From Microbacterium karelineae (GTDB lineage Bacteria; Actinomycetota; Actinomycetes; Actinomycetales; Microbacteriaceae): a stretch of DNA of 64,000 nucleotides. How positions within the stretch are numbered: position 1 is the first letter of the stretch; the number at the start of each line of letters is the position of its first letter. The notes below the pieces were generated by a model. It saw only the letters and a program-made list of their open reading frames with translations, did no database searches and was not told where the DNA came from. The stretch spans positions 62,001 to 126,000 of the forward strand of contig NZ_WFIX01000032.1 of NCBI RefSeq assembly GCF_009745985.1, read 5' to 3'. Shown here piece by piece: positions 8,001 to 17,446 of the stretch. The translations under genes were made by a program, and so were the position numbers.

Positions 8001-9313
8001 CGCCCGCCGAGAACGGGCGCCTCGCGGGGATCCCGCCCGAGGCGTTCCCAGCCGCCGCCCGCCGCATCATGGCGCGGTGCGACGAGCTCGCGCGCGTGAC
8101 GGCGGGGGACGGCCAGATCACGCGCGTGTACCTCTCGCCCGAGCACGCCCGCGTCAACCGACTCGCGGCCGAGTGGATGCGCGAGGTCGGCATGTCGACG
8201 AGGCTCGACGCGGCCGGCAACCAGCTCGGCCTCCTGCCCGCCGTCGACCCCGACGCACCGGTCCTCATGATCGGATCCCACCTCGACACCGTCATCGACG
8301 CGGGGCGCTTCGACGGGATCCTCGGCGTGCTCATGGCGATCGAGATCGTGCGCCTTCTGCGCGTGCCGGGCGGTGATGACCGGATCTGGTACAGCCCGTT
8401 CGGTTTCGGGATCGAGGTCGCGGCGTTCAGCGACGAGGAGGGGACGCGCTTCGGCAAGGCGCTCCTGGGATCCTCCGCGATCGCGGGCGACTGGGACGAC
8501 GAGTGGTGGCGGCTCGCCGACGCCGACGGCGTCACCCTGCGCGAGGCGTACCGCGAGTTCGGGCTCGACCCCGGCCGCGTCGGCGAGGCCGCGCGCACGA
8601 GCGAGCAGCTCGTCGGCTACCTCGAGGCGCACATCGAGCAGGGGCCGGAGCTCGACCGCCGGGGCGAGCCGCTCGCCGTCGTGTCGTCGATCGCGTCGGC
8701 GCGTCGTTTCCAGATCACGGTCGAGGGCGAGGCCCGCCACGCGGGCGGCACGCCCTACGACATGCGCCGCGACGCCCTTCTCGGGGCGAGCGAGGCGGCC
8801 CTCGCGGTGGAGCGGATCTGCTCGAGCGAGCACCACATCATCGGCACGGTCGGCCAGCTCGAGGCCTTCCCCGGCGCCGTCAACGTCGTGCCGGGCGAGG
8901 CGCGTTTCAGCATCGACCTCCGCGGCGAGTTCGACGGCGCGCGCGACGCCGTCTGGGAGCGGCTCAGTCGCGACCTCGACGACATCATGGGGCGGCGCGG
9001 CCTGCGTTGGCGGCCCCGCGAGGTGCACTCCGCGCCCGCCGTGTTCTGCGATCCGCTGCTGCAGGACGTCGTGCGCGCGGGGATCGGATCCACGCTCCCG
9101 TCGGCGTCCGAGGATCCCCTCACGCTGTTCAGCCCGGCCGGTCACGACGGCATGGCGATGGGATCCGTCACGCCCGTCGGGATGCTGTTCCTCCGCAACC
9201 CCGACGGCATCAGCCACCACCCCGACGAGGCGGTGAGCGCGGCCGATGTGGCGATAGGCCTCCGCGCCCTCGCGGAGGCCGTCGCGCACCGCGGCGCCGA
9301 GAGCGGTTCGTAG
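7997..9313 (+). CDS. allC: Allantoate amidohydrolase (M20 peptidase family)
   Basis: 438 residues, ATG in a four-base overlap with pucG. Dinuclear-metal ligands of the M20 family are visible: His95 in MIGSHLDTV, Asp106 in GRFDGILG, Glu147/Glu148 in AAFSDEEGTRF, a His in GHDGMAMG and a late His in NPDGISHHPDE. The GHDGM and SHHP signatures are those of N-carbamoyl-L-amino-acid hydrolase/allantoate amidohydrolase. The enzyme turns allantoate into ureidoglycine with release of ammonia and CO2. It is the last gene of the operon; the next gene faces it and begins its 3' end only 15 bases away, with no clear terminator hairpin between. Confidence 0.88.
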   Translation: MTPAENGRLAGIPPEAFPAAARRIMARCDELARVTAGDGQITRVYLSPEHARVNRLAAEWMREVGMSTRLDAAGNQLGLLPAVDPDAPVLMIGSHLDTVIDAGRFDGILGVLMAIEIVRLLRVPGGDDRIWYSPFGFGIEVAAFSDEEGTRFGKALLGSSAIAGDWDDEWWRLADADGVTLREAYREFGLDPGRVGEAARTSEQLVGYLEAHIEQGPELDRRGEPLAVVSSIASARRFQITVEGEARHAGGTPYDMRRDALLGASEAALAVERICSSEHHIIGTVGQLEAFPGAVNVVPGEARFSIDLRGEFDGARDAVWERLSRDLDDIMGRRGLRWRPREVHSAPAVFCDPLLQDVVRAGIGSTLPSASEDPLTLFSPAGHDGMAMGSVTPVGMLFLRNPDGISHHPDEAVSAADVAIGLRALAEAVAHRGAESGS

Positions 9314-9328
9314 GCGGCGCCCCGACGC

Positions 9329-10627
9329 TCAGTCGAGGTCGTCGGCCCGCTCGAACTCCTTCTCCATGGCCGCGACGTCGACCTCTTCCGTCGTGACCGT
9401 CTTCTTCTCGTCGTAGACGTCGCGGTCGATCTCGTTCGTCGCGTGGGCGACGAGCATGGCCACGAACGTGTCGCCGTTGACGTTGAGGAATGTCCGCAGG
9501 ATGCCGGTGAACCAGTCCACCGCGATCAGCAGGCCGACGGCTTCGAAGGGGAGCCCGAGCGACGTCGCGAGGAACATGCCGACGACGGGGAAGCCGCCGG
9601 GCACGGTGATCGTGCCGATGTTGAGCAGGATCGCGAGCACCATCCCGAGGATGATCTGGCCCGGCTCAAGCTGGATCCCGCCCGCCTGGGCGAGGAACAG
9701 CACGACGATCGTGTAGTTGAGGACGGCGCCGCACGATCCCATCGTCATGCCGACCGACAGGGTGAAGTTCGCGACGCGACGGCTGACGCCCACCTTCTCG
9801 ACCGCGTCGCGCAGCACGGTGGGGAAGGTGATGGCGGAGCTCGTCGTCGTGACGGCGACGACGGTCTGCGCGGCGAGCTTCCGCGGGAGCCGCCACGGGC
9901 TGAGGCGAGTGACCGCGCTGACGACCGCGACCATGATCACCGTCATGGCGACGACGCCGAGGAGGGTCGTGCCGAGGTACGCGAGCGCCGAGGTGACGAC
10001 CGCGAAGCCGACGGTGCCGGCGAGATCCGCGAGCAGGCAGAAGACGCCGATCGGCGCGATGCGCATCACGAGCCGGATCATCGTCAGCACGACCTGCTGC
10101 ACCTGGTCGGCGACGTCCAGCACGAGGCGGTTGCCCGACTTCCGGACGTACGCACCGAGTGCGACGCCGAACACGAGCGCGAAGACGACGATCGGCACCA
10201 TCGCGGCCGTCGACATCGATCCGAAGATGTTCGTCGAGACGAAACCGACGAGCGTGTCCTGCCAGCCCGTGGCCTGACCGGCCGACTCCTCGAGAGTCGG
10301 GTCGAGCTCGCCGTGGAACTCCATGCCGGCGCCGGGCCGCAGCAGCTCAGCGAGCCCCCACGCGACGACCGCCGCGATGACCGAGAAGCCGAGGATCCAG
10401 GCGAAGGTCCGCGCCATGAGCGAACCGGTGCCCCTGCCCGACATCCCACCGGTCGCGACGATGACGGAGGCCATCACGAGGGGGACGATCGACATCTGGA
10501 TGAGGCGGATGAACAGGTCTCCGACGAATCCGACGTTCTCAGCCCACTCGCCGACGACGAGCCCGAACACGATCCCCAGGATCGCCCCGATGCCGATCTG
10601 GACGGCCGGATTCCGCAGTGCCTTCAT
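9329..10627 (-). CDS. Dicarboxylate/amino acid:cation symporter (DAACS family)
   Basis: 432 residues with about 8-9 membrane segments and the two re-entrant hairpins of the GltP/Glt-Ph family. The substrate-binding serine-rich loop appears as TTTSSAITFPTVLRDAVEKVGV, and the conserved motif after it as LNYTIVVLFLAQAGG. IGTITVPGGFPVVGMFLATSLGLP and GILRTFLNVNGDTFVA follow, the latter carrying the Asn/Asp of TM8. The start is supported by GGGAGAA just upstream. It probably takes up C4-dicarboxylates or acidic amino acids. It converges on the allantoin operon; a link to it (for example oxalate-type acids) would be speculation. Confidence 0.85.
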   Translation of the reverse strand: MKALRNPAVQIGIGAILGIVFGLVVGEWAENVGFVGDLFIRLIQMSIVPLVMASVIVATGGMSGRGTGSLMARTFAWILGFSVIAAVVAWGLAELLRPGAGMEFHGELDPTLEESAGQATGWQDTLVGFVSTNIFGSMSTAAMVPIVVFALVFGVALGAYVRKSGNRLVLDVADQVQQVVLTMIRLVMRIAPIGVFCLLADLAGTVGFAVVTSALAYLGTTLLGVVAMTVIMVAVVSAVTRLSPWRLPRKLAAQTVVAVTTTSSAITFPTVLRDAVEKVGVSRRVANFTLSVGMTMGSCGAVLNYTIVVLFLAQAGGIQLEPGQIILGMVLAILLNIGTITVPGGFPVVGMFLATSLGLPFEAVGLLIAVDWFTGILRTFLNVNGDTFVAMLVAHATNEIDRDVYDEKKTVTTEEVDVAAMEKEFERADDLD

Positions 10628-10747
10628 GCAGTTCTCCCATTCGATGCAGGCCGACGAGGCGTCAGCCTGCGTCGAACCTACGATCGAGTGGTTACGGCGC
10701 CGTTTCCGTGCGGCGACAACCGAGCGCGCGATGGGGCGCCGCGGGGA

Positions 10748-11428
10748 TCAGTCGGCGCGGCGGTCGATGTGGCCGACGAGCGCCGCCGCGAGCACGATGC
10801 CGCCCGCCACGATGAGGCCCGTGCCGAAGTTGACCCAGAGCAGCAGGCCCGCGCCGGCCGCGGCGCCGACGAGCATGAGGACGAGCGCGAGCAGGCGCCG
10901 GCCCCAGTTCTCGCTCGTCCCGCCCGCGAGGCGCGAGTCGGCGGCGAAGCCCGTCAGGGTCGAGGTGACGACGACGGTCGTGACGTCCTTCACTCCGAGC
11001 CGTCGCGCGCACGCGGCCTGCAGCCCCATGGCGAGGCCGAGCGCTCCGGTGACGACGAAGCCCCAGACCGTGTGCTCGACGGGCGGCGCGACGAGCGTCG
11101 CGATGCCGAGCGCGAGAACCATGCCGCCCGTGATGCCGAACGCCGTCGTCGTGAGCCCGCTCCAGCCGGCGCGCGCTCGCCGCAGCACGCGGCCCGCGAA
11201 GGCGGCGCCGATGACGAAGGCGACGAGCGCGAGCGCGGGGCCGAGCACGGGCAGATCCGAGGCGCCGACGAGGCCCATGCCGAGGATGACGATGTTGCCC
11301 GTCATGTTCGCCGTGAACACGCGGTCGAGGCCGAGGTAGCCGATCGCGTCGATCATGCCGGTCGAGAATGTCAGGACGAGCATGAGCAGGAGGTGGCGTC
11401 GTGCCGAGTCGAGGCGAGTGATGCCCAT
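10748..11428 (-). CDS. YoaK/DUF1275 family membrane protein
   Basis: 226 residues, six hydrophobic segments. The N-terminal LVLTFSTGMIDAIGYLGLDRVFTANMTGN is split over the first two helices and is the family signature, with the conserved TANMTGN box and later VTSTLTG. The function of the family is unknown; members are predicted small-solute transporters or permeases. The gene stands alone, divergent from the PEBP gene across a gap of about 160 bases in which I see no strong operator. Confidence 0.85.
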   Translation of the reverse strand: MGITRLDSARRHLLLMLVLTFSTGMIDAIGYLGLDRVFTANMTGNIVILGMGLVGASDLPVLGPALALVAFVIGAAFAGRVLRRARAGWSGLTTTAFGITGGMVLALGIATLVAPPVEHTVWGFVVTGALGLAMGLQAACARRLGVKDVTTVVVTSTLTGFAADSRLAGGTSENWGRRLLALVLMLVGAAAGAGLLLWVNFGTGLIVAGGIVLAAALVGHIDRRAD

Positions 11429-11592
11429 GGTCTGGTCTCCGAGTTCTCGTCGCTCTGGAAGGCGACGGCGGCGGTGCGGGGAGACTCCATGCTACGAAGA
11501 GTCGATGGCGAACCTGTTTCGCGCCTCGACGCGGAGGCGCGAGCGCGCGAGGATCGAGACGGATCCTCTTCACGACGACAAAGGAGCACCCC

Positions 11593-12039
11593 ATGGCCTT
11601 TCCCGGCACGATCGCCGTCTCGAGCCCCGATTTCGGCGACCGCACGCGCATGCCCGACCGCTTCACGGCGGAGCACGAGGACGTCGCGCCCGTCATCGAG
11701 GTGACGGGCGTCCCCGCCGACGCGGTCGAGCTCGCCCTCATCTGCCACGACCCGGACGCGCCGATCCCGCACGGCTGGACGCACTGGACGCTGTTCGGGA
11801 TCCCCGCCGACGCGACGACGATCGCCGCGGACATCGGCCGCGAGGGCATCACGACGAAGGGCGAGGCGGGCTACTCGGGCCCGCTGCCCCCTCCCGGCCA
11901 CGGCGACCACAGCTACTACTTCTGGGTCTACGCCCTGAGCCGCCCCGTCGCGGGCGAGCCGACCCGCGAGGAGTTCCTTCGTGACTACGCCGACGCGGTC
12001 ATCGAGCAGAATCGCGTCGTGGGCCTCTACTCGCGCTGA
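11593..12039 (+). CDS. YbhB/YbcL family Raf kinase inhibitor-like (PEBP) protein
   Basis: 148 residues, preceded by AAAGGAG at a proper distance. The phosphatidylethanolamine-binding-protein fold is shown by LALICHDPDAPIPHGWTHWT, where the DPD and H residues line the ligand pocket. GYSGPLPPPGHGDHSYYFWVYAL supplies the GP-PPGH-H-Y signature. Bacterial members are cytosolic and their ligands are mostly unknown. There is no signal peptide. It stands alone between DUF1275 and the ABC importer genes. Confidence 0.9.
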   Translation: MAFPGTIAVSSPDFGDRTRMPDRFTAEHEDVAPVIEVTGVPADAVELALICHDPDAPIPHGWTHWTLFGIPADATTIAADIGREGITTKGEAGYSGPLPPPGHGDHSYYFWVYALSRPVAGEPTREEFLRDYADAVIEQNRVVGLYSR

Positions 12040-12202
12040 CTCCCTCCATCCCGTAACACCCGCGCAATCTCGATGCCGGAGGATACCCAGGCCGGGCCGG
12101 GAAGAATGGACGGGTGTCGCGCCATCGGCGTCGATCCCGCAACATCCATCCCCGACCCGCATCCCGAGCATCCGGCGTGCGGTGAAACTGGAGAACACAG
12201 CA

Positions 12203-13288
12203 ATGAGCACAAACAGCACCTTCGCGCGTCGCGGCCTCGCGACCGGCGCCATCCTCGCGGCCGGCACACTCGCCCTGACAGCATGCGGCGGATCCGCTGG
12301 CGGCGACGGCGACGACGAGTCCGCGGGCCATGGCGACATCGCCGTGCAGCAGTCGTGGATCAAGAACGAAGAGTTCGCCGGCGAGTTCTACGCCACGAAG
12401 TACGGCTACTACGAGGAGGCCGGCTTCGGCGCCGTCGACCTCATCGACGGCCCCGACACGGGCGTCGCGGGACTGCTCTCGGGCCAGCTCGACATCGCCA
12501 TCAACGATGCGATCGTCACGGGTGCGGCGATCGCGAACGAGGACGCCCCGCTCACGATCGTCGGCGCGACGTTCCAGAAGAGCCCGTTCACGATCCTCTC
12601 GCTCGCCGACGGCGGGAACATCGAGACCGTGGACGACCTCGCGGGCAAGAGGATCGGCGTGCAGGACTCGAACGCGGCGCTGTTCCAGGCGCTCCTCGAC
12701 GCGAACGGCATCGACGAGTCCGAGCTCGAGGTCGTGCCCGTGCAGTTCGACCCGTCGCCCCTGACGAACGGCGAGGTCGACGGCTTCTTCGCGTACACGA
12801 CCAACGAGGCGCTCACGGTCGAGCTCGCGGGCAACGAGATCACGAACCTCACCTTCGCCGACAACGGCATGCCGTTCGTCGTCGAGACGTTCACCGTGAC
12901 CGATCAGTTCCTCGCCGAGAACCGCGAGCTCGTCAAGGACTTCCTCGTCGCCGAGATCAAGGGCTGGGCGCAGGTTCTGAACGACCCCGAGGCGGCGGCG
13001 GACCTCGTCGTCGACGAGTTCGGCACCGACCTCGACCCCGTCAAGACGCAGGCGGGCATGCAGGCGCAGCTCGAGCTCATCGTCAGCGAGGACACCGAGG
13101 CGAACGGCCTGTTCACCGTGACGGACGAGCTGCAGCAGCAGACGATCGACAGCCTCGCGACGGCCGGCCACGAGGTCGCCGCCGAGGATCTCTTCGACCT
13201 CTCGCTCCTCGACGAGGTCTACGAGGAGAACCCCGAGCTCGTCGACTACGCGGCGCTCGGCGCCGACCTCGCGGCGGCCGCGGAGTAA
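12203..13288 (+). CDS. ABC importer substrate-binding lipoprotein (NMT1/THI5-SsuA-like)
   Basis: 361 residues. The ATG at 12203 is chosen because it gives a clean lipoprotein signal: [10 protein letters not shown], a hydrophobic stretch, then the lipobox LTAC with the lipidated Cys. GGAG lies about nine bases upstream. The mature part begins [19 protein letters not shown] and has [19 protein letters not shown] and [12 protein letters not shown], the NMT1/THI5-like pattern also seen in binding proteins for thiamine precursors, riboflavin, sulfonates and nitrate. The substrate cannot be decided from sequence alone. No TPP or FMN riboswitch could be recognised in the 163 bases upstream. First gene of a four-gene importer. 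Confidence 0.85.
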   Translation: MSTNSTFARRGLATGAILAAGTLALTACGGSAGGDGDDESAGHGDIAVQQSWIKNEEFAGEFYATKYGYYEEAGFGAVDLIDGPDTGVAGLLSGQLDIAINDAIVTGAAIANEDAPLTIVGATFQKSPFTILSLADGGNIETVDDLAGKRIGVQDSNAALFQALLDANGIDESELEVVPVQFDPSPLTNGEVDGFFAYTTNEALTVELAGNEITNLTFADNGMPFVVETFTVTDQFLAENRELVKDFLVAEIKGWAQVLNDPEAAADLVVDEFGTDLDPVKTQAGMQAQLELIVSEDTEANGLFTVTDELQQQTIDSLATAGHEVAAEDLFDLSLLDEVYEENPELVDYAALGADLAAAAE

Positions 13289-13293
13289 TCAGC

Positions 13294-14112
13294 GTGGCTG
13301 ACGCGACACAGGCCGGTGCCCGGGGCGAGATGGGCACCGGCCTCCACATCGAGGGCCTGAACAAGGTGTTCCGCTCCGGTCGTCGCGAGACGATCGCGCT
13401 GCAGGCCGCCCATCTGCACACGGAGCAGGGCACGTTCCTGTCGCTCCTCGGCCCGTCGGGCTGCGGCAAGTCGACGATCCTCCGGATCCTCGCGGGACTC
13501 GAGGATCCGACGAGCGGGACGACGCGCGTCGACGGGCACTCGCCGAAGGAGCTCCGCAAGGCGGGCAAGCTCGGCATCGCGTTCCAGGACGCGGCGCTCC
13601 TGCCGTGGCGAAGCGTGCAGGCCAACATCCAGCTGCCGTTCGAGGTCGCCGGGGCTCCCGTCGACCGAGACTACGTCGCAGAGATGATCGACCTCGTCGG
13701 CCTGAAGGGCTTCGAGAAGGCGAAGCCCGCGCAGCTGTCCGGCGGCATGCGCCAGCGCGTGTCGATCGCGCGCTCGCTGATCATGAAGCCCGAGGTGCTG
13801 CTGTTCGACGAGCCGTTCGGCGCGCTGGACGACATGACGCGCCAGCGCCTCAACCTCGAGCTGCTGCGCATCTGGTCGTCGAAGCCGGCGACGACGCTCC
13901 TCGTGACGCATGGCATCTCCGAGGCGATCTTCCTCAGCGACAAGGTCGCCGTGATGAGCCCGCGGCCCGGCCGCATCAAGGCGGTCATGGACATCGACCT
14001 GCCGCGCCCGCGCACGCCCGAGATGATGCGGAGCCCTGAGTTCCACGCGTACGTGGACGAGGCGTCCGACCTGCTGTTCGGATCCGACGGTCCCACCGAC
14101 GATGACTTCTGA
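13294..14112 (+). CDS. ABC importer ATP-binding protein (SsuB/TauB type)
   Basis: 272 residues from GTG 13294, with GGAG eight bases upstream; an ATG at 13330 is an alternative. Walker A is [11 protein letters not shown], the Q-loop [16 protein letters not shown], the ABC signature [15 protein letters not shown], Walker [15 protein letters not shown] and the switch histidine lies in [15 protein letters not shown]. The LLPWRSV Q-loop is typical of the nitrate/sulfonate/thiamine-precursor class and agrees with the binding protein upstream. The gene is six bases from the binding-protein stop and overlaps the first permease by 11 bases. Confidence 0.92.
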   Translation: MADATQAGARGEMGTGLHIEGLNKVFRSGRRETIALQAAHLHTEQGTFLSLLGPSGCGKSTILRILAGLEDPTSGTTRVDGHSPKELRKAGKLGIAFQDAALLPWRSVQANIQLPFEVAGAPVDRDYVAEMIDLVGLKGFEKAKPAQLSGGMRQRVSIARSLIMKPEVLLFDEPFGALDDMTRQRLNLELLRIWSSKPATTLLVTHGISEAIFLSDKVAVMSPRPGRIKAVMDIDLPRPRTPEMMRSPEFHAYVDEASDLLFGSDGPTDDDF

Positions 14113-14929
14113 GCGACAGGGGCGGTTCCCCGCGTGGGCGACGTCGGCACTCGGCGCCGCGGCGATCGTCGCACTGTGGTTGCTCGCGGCGTGGTTGTGG
14201 CGCGTCGGCGTCGCAGCCGACCCGTCCGCCCCGGCGAGCAAGGCCGACGCGGTCCCCTACCCGCAGGATGTCGTTGCGGCGGCCCTGTCGGCGGGCGCCG
14301 AGTACTTCGGCCGCCACTTCGGCGTCTCGCTCGCGGAGGCGGGCATCGGGTACGTCGTCGGCAACGCGCTCGCGCTCGTCTTCGCGGGTGTCGTGCTCGT
14401 GCTCCCCGCGATCGAGGGGATCGTCGTGCAGATCGCGACGATCACCTACTGCATCCCGATCGTCGCGATGGGTGCCGTGCTCATCGTGATGACCCCCATC
14501 CCTGACGCGGGCGAGCCTGCGCTCACCCCCATCGTCCTCGCGGGCCTCAGCGTGTTCTTCACGACGGTCGTCGGCGCCCTTCTCGGGTTGAAGACCGCCG
14601 AGCGCAGCGTGCTCGACGTCATCACGGTGTACGGCGGATCCCGCTTCACGCAGCTGCGCAAGGTGCGGCTCATCTCGGCCGTCCCCGCGATCCTGGGCGC
14701 CCTGCAGATCGCGGTCCCCGCCGCGTTCCTCGGCGCCGTGCTCGGCGAGTTCTTCGGCAAGGTCGAAGCGGGCGTCGGCCGCGCGATGATGATCGCGCAG
14801 ACGAACGTCGACGCGCCGCTGGTGTGGGCGCTCGCGCTCGCATCCGGGATCGCCGCGCTCGCGGGCTACGGGATCCTCGGCCTCGTCGCCCGCGGCGTCG
14901 CGCCCTGGTCGAAGGGGGTCTCGGCATGA
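14102..14929 (+). CDS. ABC importer permease 1
   Basis: 275 residues, five to six membrane helices, BPD_transp_1 fold. The cytoplasmic EAA-like loop that contacts the ATPase is [31 protein letters not shown], read across two segments. [16 protein letters not shown] follows, as in SsuC/ThiX-type permeases. The start overlaps the ATPase gene by 11 bases and the end overlaps the second permease by four, so the transporter is translated as one unit. Confidence 0.9.
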   Translation: MTSERQGRFPAWATSALGAAAIVALWLLAAWLWRVGVAADPSAPASKADAVPYPQDVVAAALSAGAEYFGRHFGVSLAEAGIGYVVGNALALVFAGVVLVLPAIEGIVVQIATITYCIPIVAMGAVLIVMTPIPDAGEPALTPIVLAGLSVFFTTVVGALLGLKTAERSVLDVITVYGGSRFTQLRKVRLISAVPAILGALQIAVPAAFLGAVLGEFFGKVEAGVGRAMMIAQTNVDAPLVWALALASGIAALAGYGILGLVARGVAPWSKGVSA

Positions 14930-15780
14930 GCGCCGCCGTGCAGGAAGGCGCCCTCGAGCGCGAGATGCGCCGGGCGCGCACGCGCGCGACGTGGGTCGCC
15001 CTCGGCCGCAGCCTCGCGCTGTTCGCCCTCATGATCGCGGTCGTGCTCGTGCTCTGGCAGGCGCTTCTCGCGGTCTTCGGTGTGACCGAATACGTGGGCA
15101 AGGGTCCGCTCGACGTCTGGCAGTGGTTCACGCGCGATGACGATGCGGGCGAGAATCGCGCGCTCGTCTTCGGACGCCTTGGCGTGACGCTGGGGCACGC
15201 GTTCATCGGATTCGTCGCGGGCCTCGTCGTCGCGCTCGTCGTGGCGCTGCTGTTCCAGCTGTCGCGCGGCATCGAGGCGGCGCTCATGCCGCTCGCGATG
15301 CTCCTGCGGTCGGTGCCGCTCGTCGCGATGGCACCCGTGATCACGCTGATCTTCGGGCGCTCCGTGCTCGGCGTCGCCGTGATCGGCGCGATCGTCGTGC
15401 TGTTCCCCGCGCTCGTGAACATCGTCTTCGGGCTGCGCTCGGCATCGCCGCAGATGAACGACCTCATCGCCGTCTACGGCGGCGGCCCCGTCACCCAGCT
15501 CGTCAAGGTGGCGCTGCCGACCTCGCTTCCCGCGTTCTTCGCGGCCGTGCGGATCTCCGTGCCCGGTGCCTTCACGGGCGCCCTCCTTGCGGAGTGGCTC
15601 GCGACGGGCGACGGCATCGGCGGATCCCTGTCGGGAGCCATCACCCAGGCGAAGTTCACCGAGGTGTGGGCCGCCGTGGCGGTCACGACGGCCGTTGCGC
15701 TCGTGCTCTACAACCTCGTGCAGATCCTCGAGACGACCGTCCTCGCCCGCATGGGCATGGACGCACAGCGCGGGGTGTGA
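14926..15780 (+). CDS. ABC importer permease 2
   Basis: 284 residues, BPD_transp_1 family, beginning in an ATGA overlap with permease 1. After a charged 25-residue N-terminus there are about six helices. The coupling loop is DLIAVYGGGPVTQLVKVALPTSLPA, and EWLATGDGIGGSLSG follows. The presence of two different permeases suggests a heterodimeric channel rather than the homodimer used by SsuC. The following 122 bases to the AGCS gene hold no evident hairpin. Confidence 0.9.
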   Translation: MSAAVQEGALEREMRRARTRATWVALGRSLALFALMIAVVLVLWQALLAVFGVTEYVGKGPLDVWQWFTRDDDAGENRALVFGRLGVTLGHAFIGFVAGLVVALVVALLFQLSRGIEAALMPLAMLLRSVPLVAMAPVITLIFGRSVLGVAVIGAIVVLFPALVNIVFGLRSASPQMNDLIAVYGGGPVTQLVKVALPTSLPAFFAAVRISVPGAFTGALLAEWLATGDGIGGSLSGAITQAKFTEVWAAVAVTTAVALVLYNLVQILETTVLARMGMDAQRGV

Positions 15781-15902
15781 CGCCGACACACACTGCGTGA
15801 CGCGCGGATTCGCCTCGTCAGGAAAACAGGGCGAAACACGTGCGTGACGAACGGCTGACAGGCTCCTCGGCATCTGGTGTGAGGCCGAACGAAGGAGAAG
15901 CC

Positions 15903-17438
15903 ATGTCCGAAGCGCTCAGCACGATCAGCGAGATCGTCTGGAGTGACTGGCTCGTCTATCTCTGTCTCGCGGCGGGAGTGTACTTTTCCGTTCGCTCTCG
16001 CTTCGTCCAGGTGCGGCATCTCCCCGAGATGTTCCGGCTGCTCGCGCGGGGGAAGAGGTCTGAGTCCGGGGTCTCGTCGTTCCAGGCGCTCGCGATGTCG
16101 CTCGCGGGGCGCGTGGGGACGGGGAACATCGCAGGTGTCGCGACGGCCATCGCGTTCGGTGGTCCCGGAGCGATGTTCTGGATGTGGATGGTCGCGTTCC
16201 TCGGGGCATCGACGTCGTTCGTCGAATCCACGCTGGGGCAGCTGTACAAGACGCGCGACCCGCTGACCGGCGAGTATCGGGGCGGCCCGGCCTATTATCT
16301 CCGGCAGGCCTTCGCCCATCGACGGGGCGCACGGATCCTCTCGGCCTACGGCTTCCTGTTCGCCGCCGTGACACTTCTCGCCTGCGGGCTGCTGCTTCCC
16401 GGCGTCCAAGCGAACTCCATGACGGCCGCCATGACGAACGCATGGGGCGTCCCCGCATGGTCGGTGGCGATCGCGGTCGTGATCGTGCTCGCGTTCGTCG
16501 TGATCGGGGGAGTGAAGCGGATCGCATCGTTCGCGACGATCGTCGTGCCGTTCATGGCGGTCGCCTATGTGGTGCTCGCGCTCGTGGTCGTCGTCGTCAA
16601 CGCCGACCGGATCCCATCGGTCGTCGCGGACGTGTTCGCGAGCGCGTTCGGTCTGCATTCCGTGTTCGGCTCCATCATCGGCCTCGCCGTGATGTGGGGT
16701 GTCAAGCGCGGCGTCTACTCGAACGAGGCCGGGCAGGGGACGGGCCCGCACGCAGCTGCTGCCGCCGAGGTCTCGCATCCCGCGAAGCAGGGTCTCGTGC
16801 AGGCATTCGCCGTGTACGTCGACACCCTCTTCGTCTGCTCCGCGACGGGCTTCCTCATCCTGAGCACCGGCGCATACCAGGTGTTCGAGGGTGGATCCGA
16901 CGACGGGGCCGTGATCGCCGATGGCGGGGCGCTGTCCCCGGGGGCGTCCGTCGGCCCGGAGTACACGCAGACCGCGTTCGACAGCCTGTTCCCCGGTGTC
17001 GGGGCGACCTTCATCGCACTGTCGCTCGCGTTCTTCTGTTTCACCACGATCGTGGCGTACTACTACATGGCCGAGACGAATCTGCGGTTCCTCGTCGGGC
17101 GCTTCGCCGCCGCCCCGGTCATCGGACTGGGCCGCGTGTCGATCGGCCGGCTGGCGACACTCGCCCTCCAGGCTCTGGTCCTCGCGGCTTCCGCATACGG
17201 ATGCATGACGACGGCTGGCGACGCGTGGACACTCGGCGACATCGGCGTCGGGCTGATGGCCTGGCTGAACATCATCGGCATCCTCATCCTGCAGAAGCCC
17301 GCGTTCGCCGTCCTGCGCGACTACGAGCGGCAGAAGAGACTGGGACTCGATCCGGTGTTCGATCCGCGCGAGGTCGGCATCAGCGGGGCGGTGTTCTGGG
17401 AGGACCGCGCCGCCGAGCACGAGCTCGCGCGATCGTGA
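15903..17438 (+). CDS. Alanine/glycine:cation symporter (AGCS family)
   Basis: 511 residues, about 11 membrane segments, with GAAGGAGAAG upstream of the ATG. Family motifs include SFQALAMSLAGRVGTGNIAGVATAIAFGGPGA, read over adjacent blocks, GGPAYYLRQAF, and the GVKRGVYSNEAGQGTGPHAAAAAE block that carries the substrate-site residues. It imports alanine or glycine with Na+ or H+. The C-terminal 45 residues are charged. The stop is immediately followed by the ATP-grasp gene, so the transporter looks co-transcribed with the ATP-grasp/alpha-E/transglutaminase trio. Confidence 0.88.
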   Translation: MSEALSTISEIVWSDWLVYLCLAAGVYFSVRSRFVQVRHLPEMFRLLARGKRSESGVSSFQALAMSLAGRVGTGNIAGVATAIAFGGPGAMFWMWMVAFLGASTSFVESTLGQLYKTRDPLTGEYRGGPAYYLRQAFAHRRGARILSAYGFLFAAVTLLACGLLLPGVQANSMTAAMTNAWGVPAWSVAIAVVIVLAFVVIGGVKRIASFATIVVPFMAVAYVVLALVVVVVNADRIPSVVADVFASAFGLHSVFGSIIGLAVMWGVKRGVYSNEAGQGTGPHAAAAAEVSHPAKQGLVQAFAVYVDTLFVCSATGFLILSTGAYQVFEGGSDDGAVIADGGALSPGASVGPEYTQTAFDSLFPGVGATFIALSLAFFCFTTIVAYYYMAETNLRFLVGRFAAAPVIGLGRVSIGRLATLALQALVLAASAYGCMTTAGDAWTLGDIGVGLMAWLNIIGILILQKPAFAVLRDYERQKRLGLDPVFDPREVGISGAVFWEDRAAEHELARS

Positions 17439-17446
17439 GGGATCGC

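Noticed and set aside
9443-11704. A 753-residue open frame on the plus strand
   Set aside because: Antisense to the DAACS and DUF1275 genes; Arg/Asp/Glu/His-rich shadow composition, no motifs.
12040-12202. TPP or FMN riboswitch before the NMT1-like binding protein
   Set aside because: The binding protein resembles thiamine-precursor and riboflavin importers, but I could not find the conserved CTGAGA-type or FMN core blocks.
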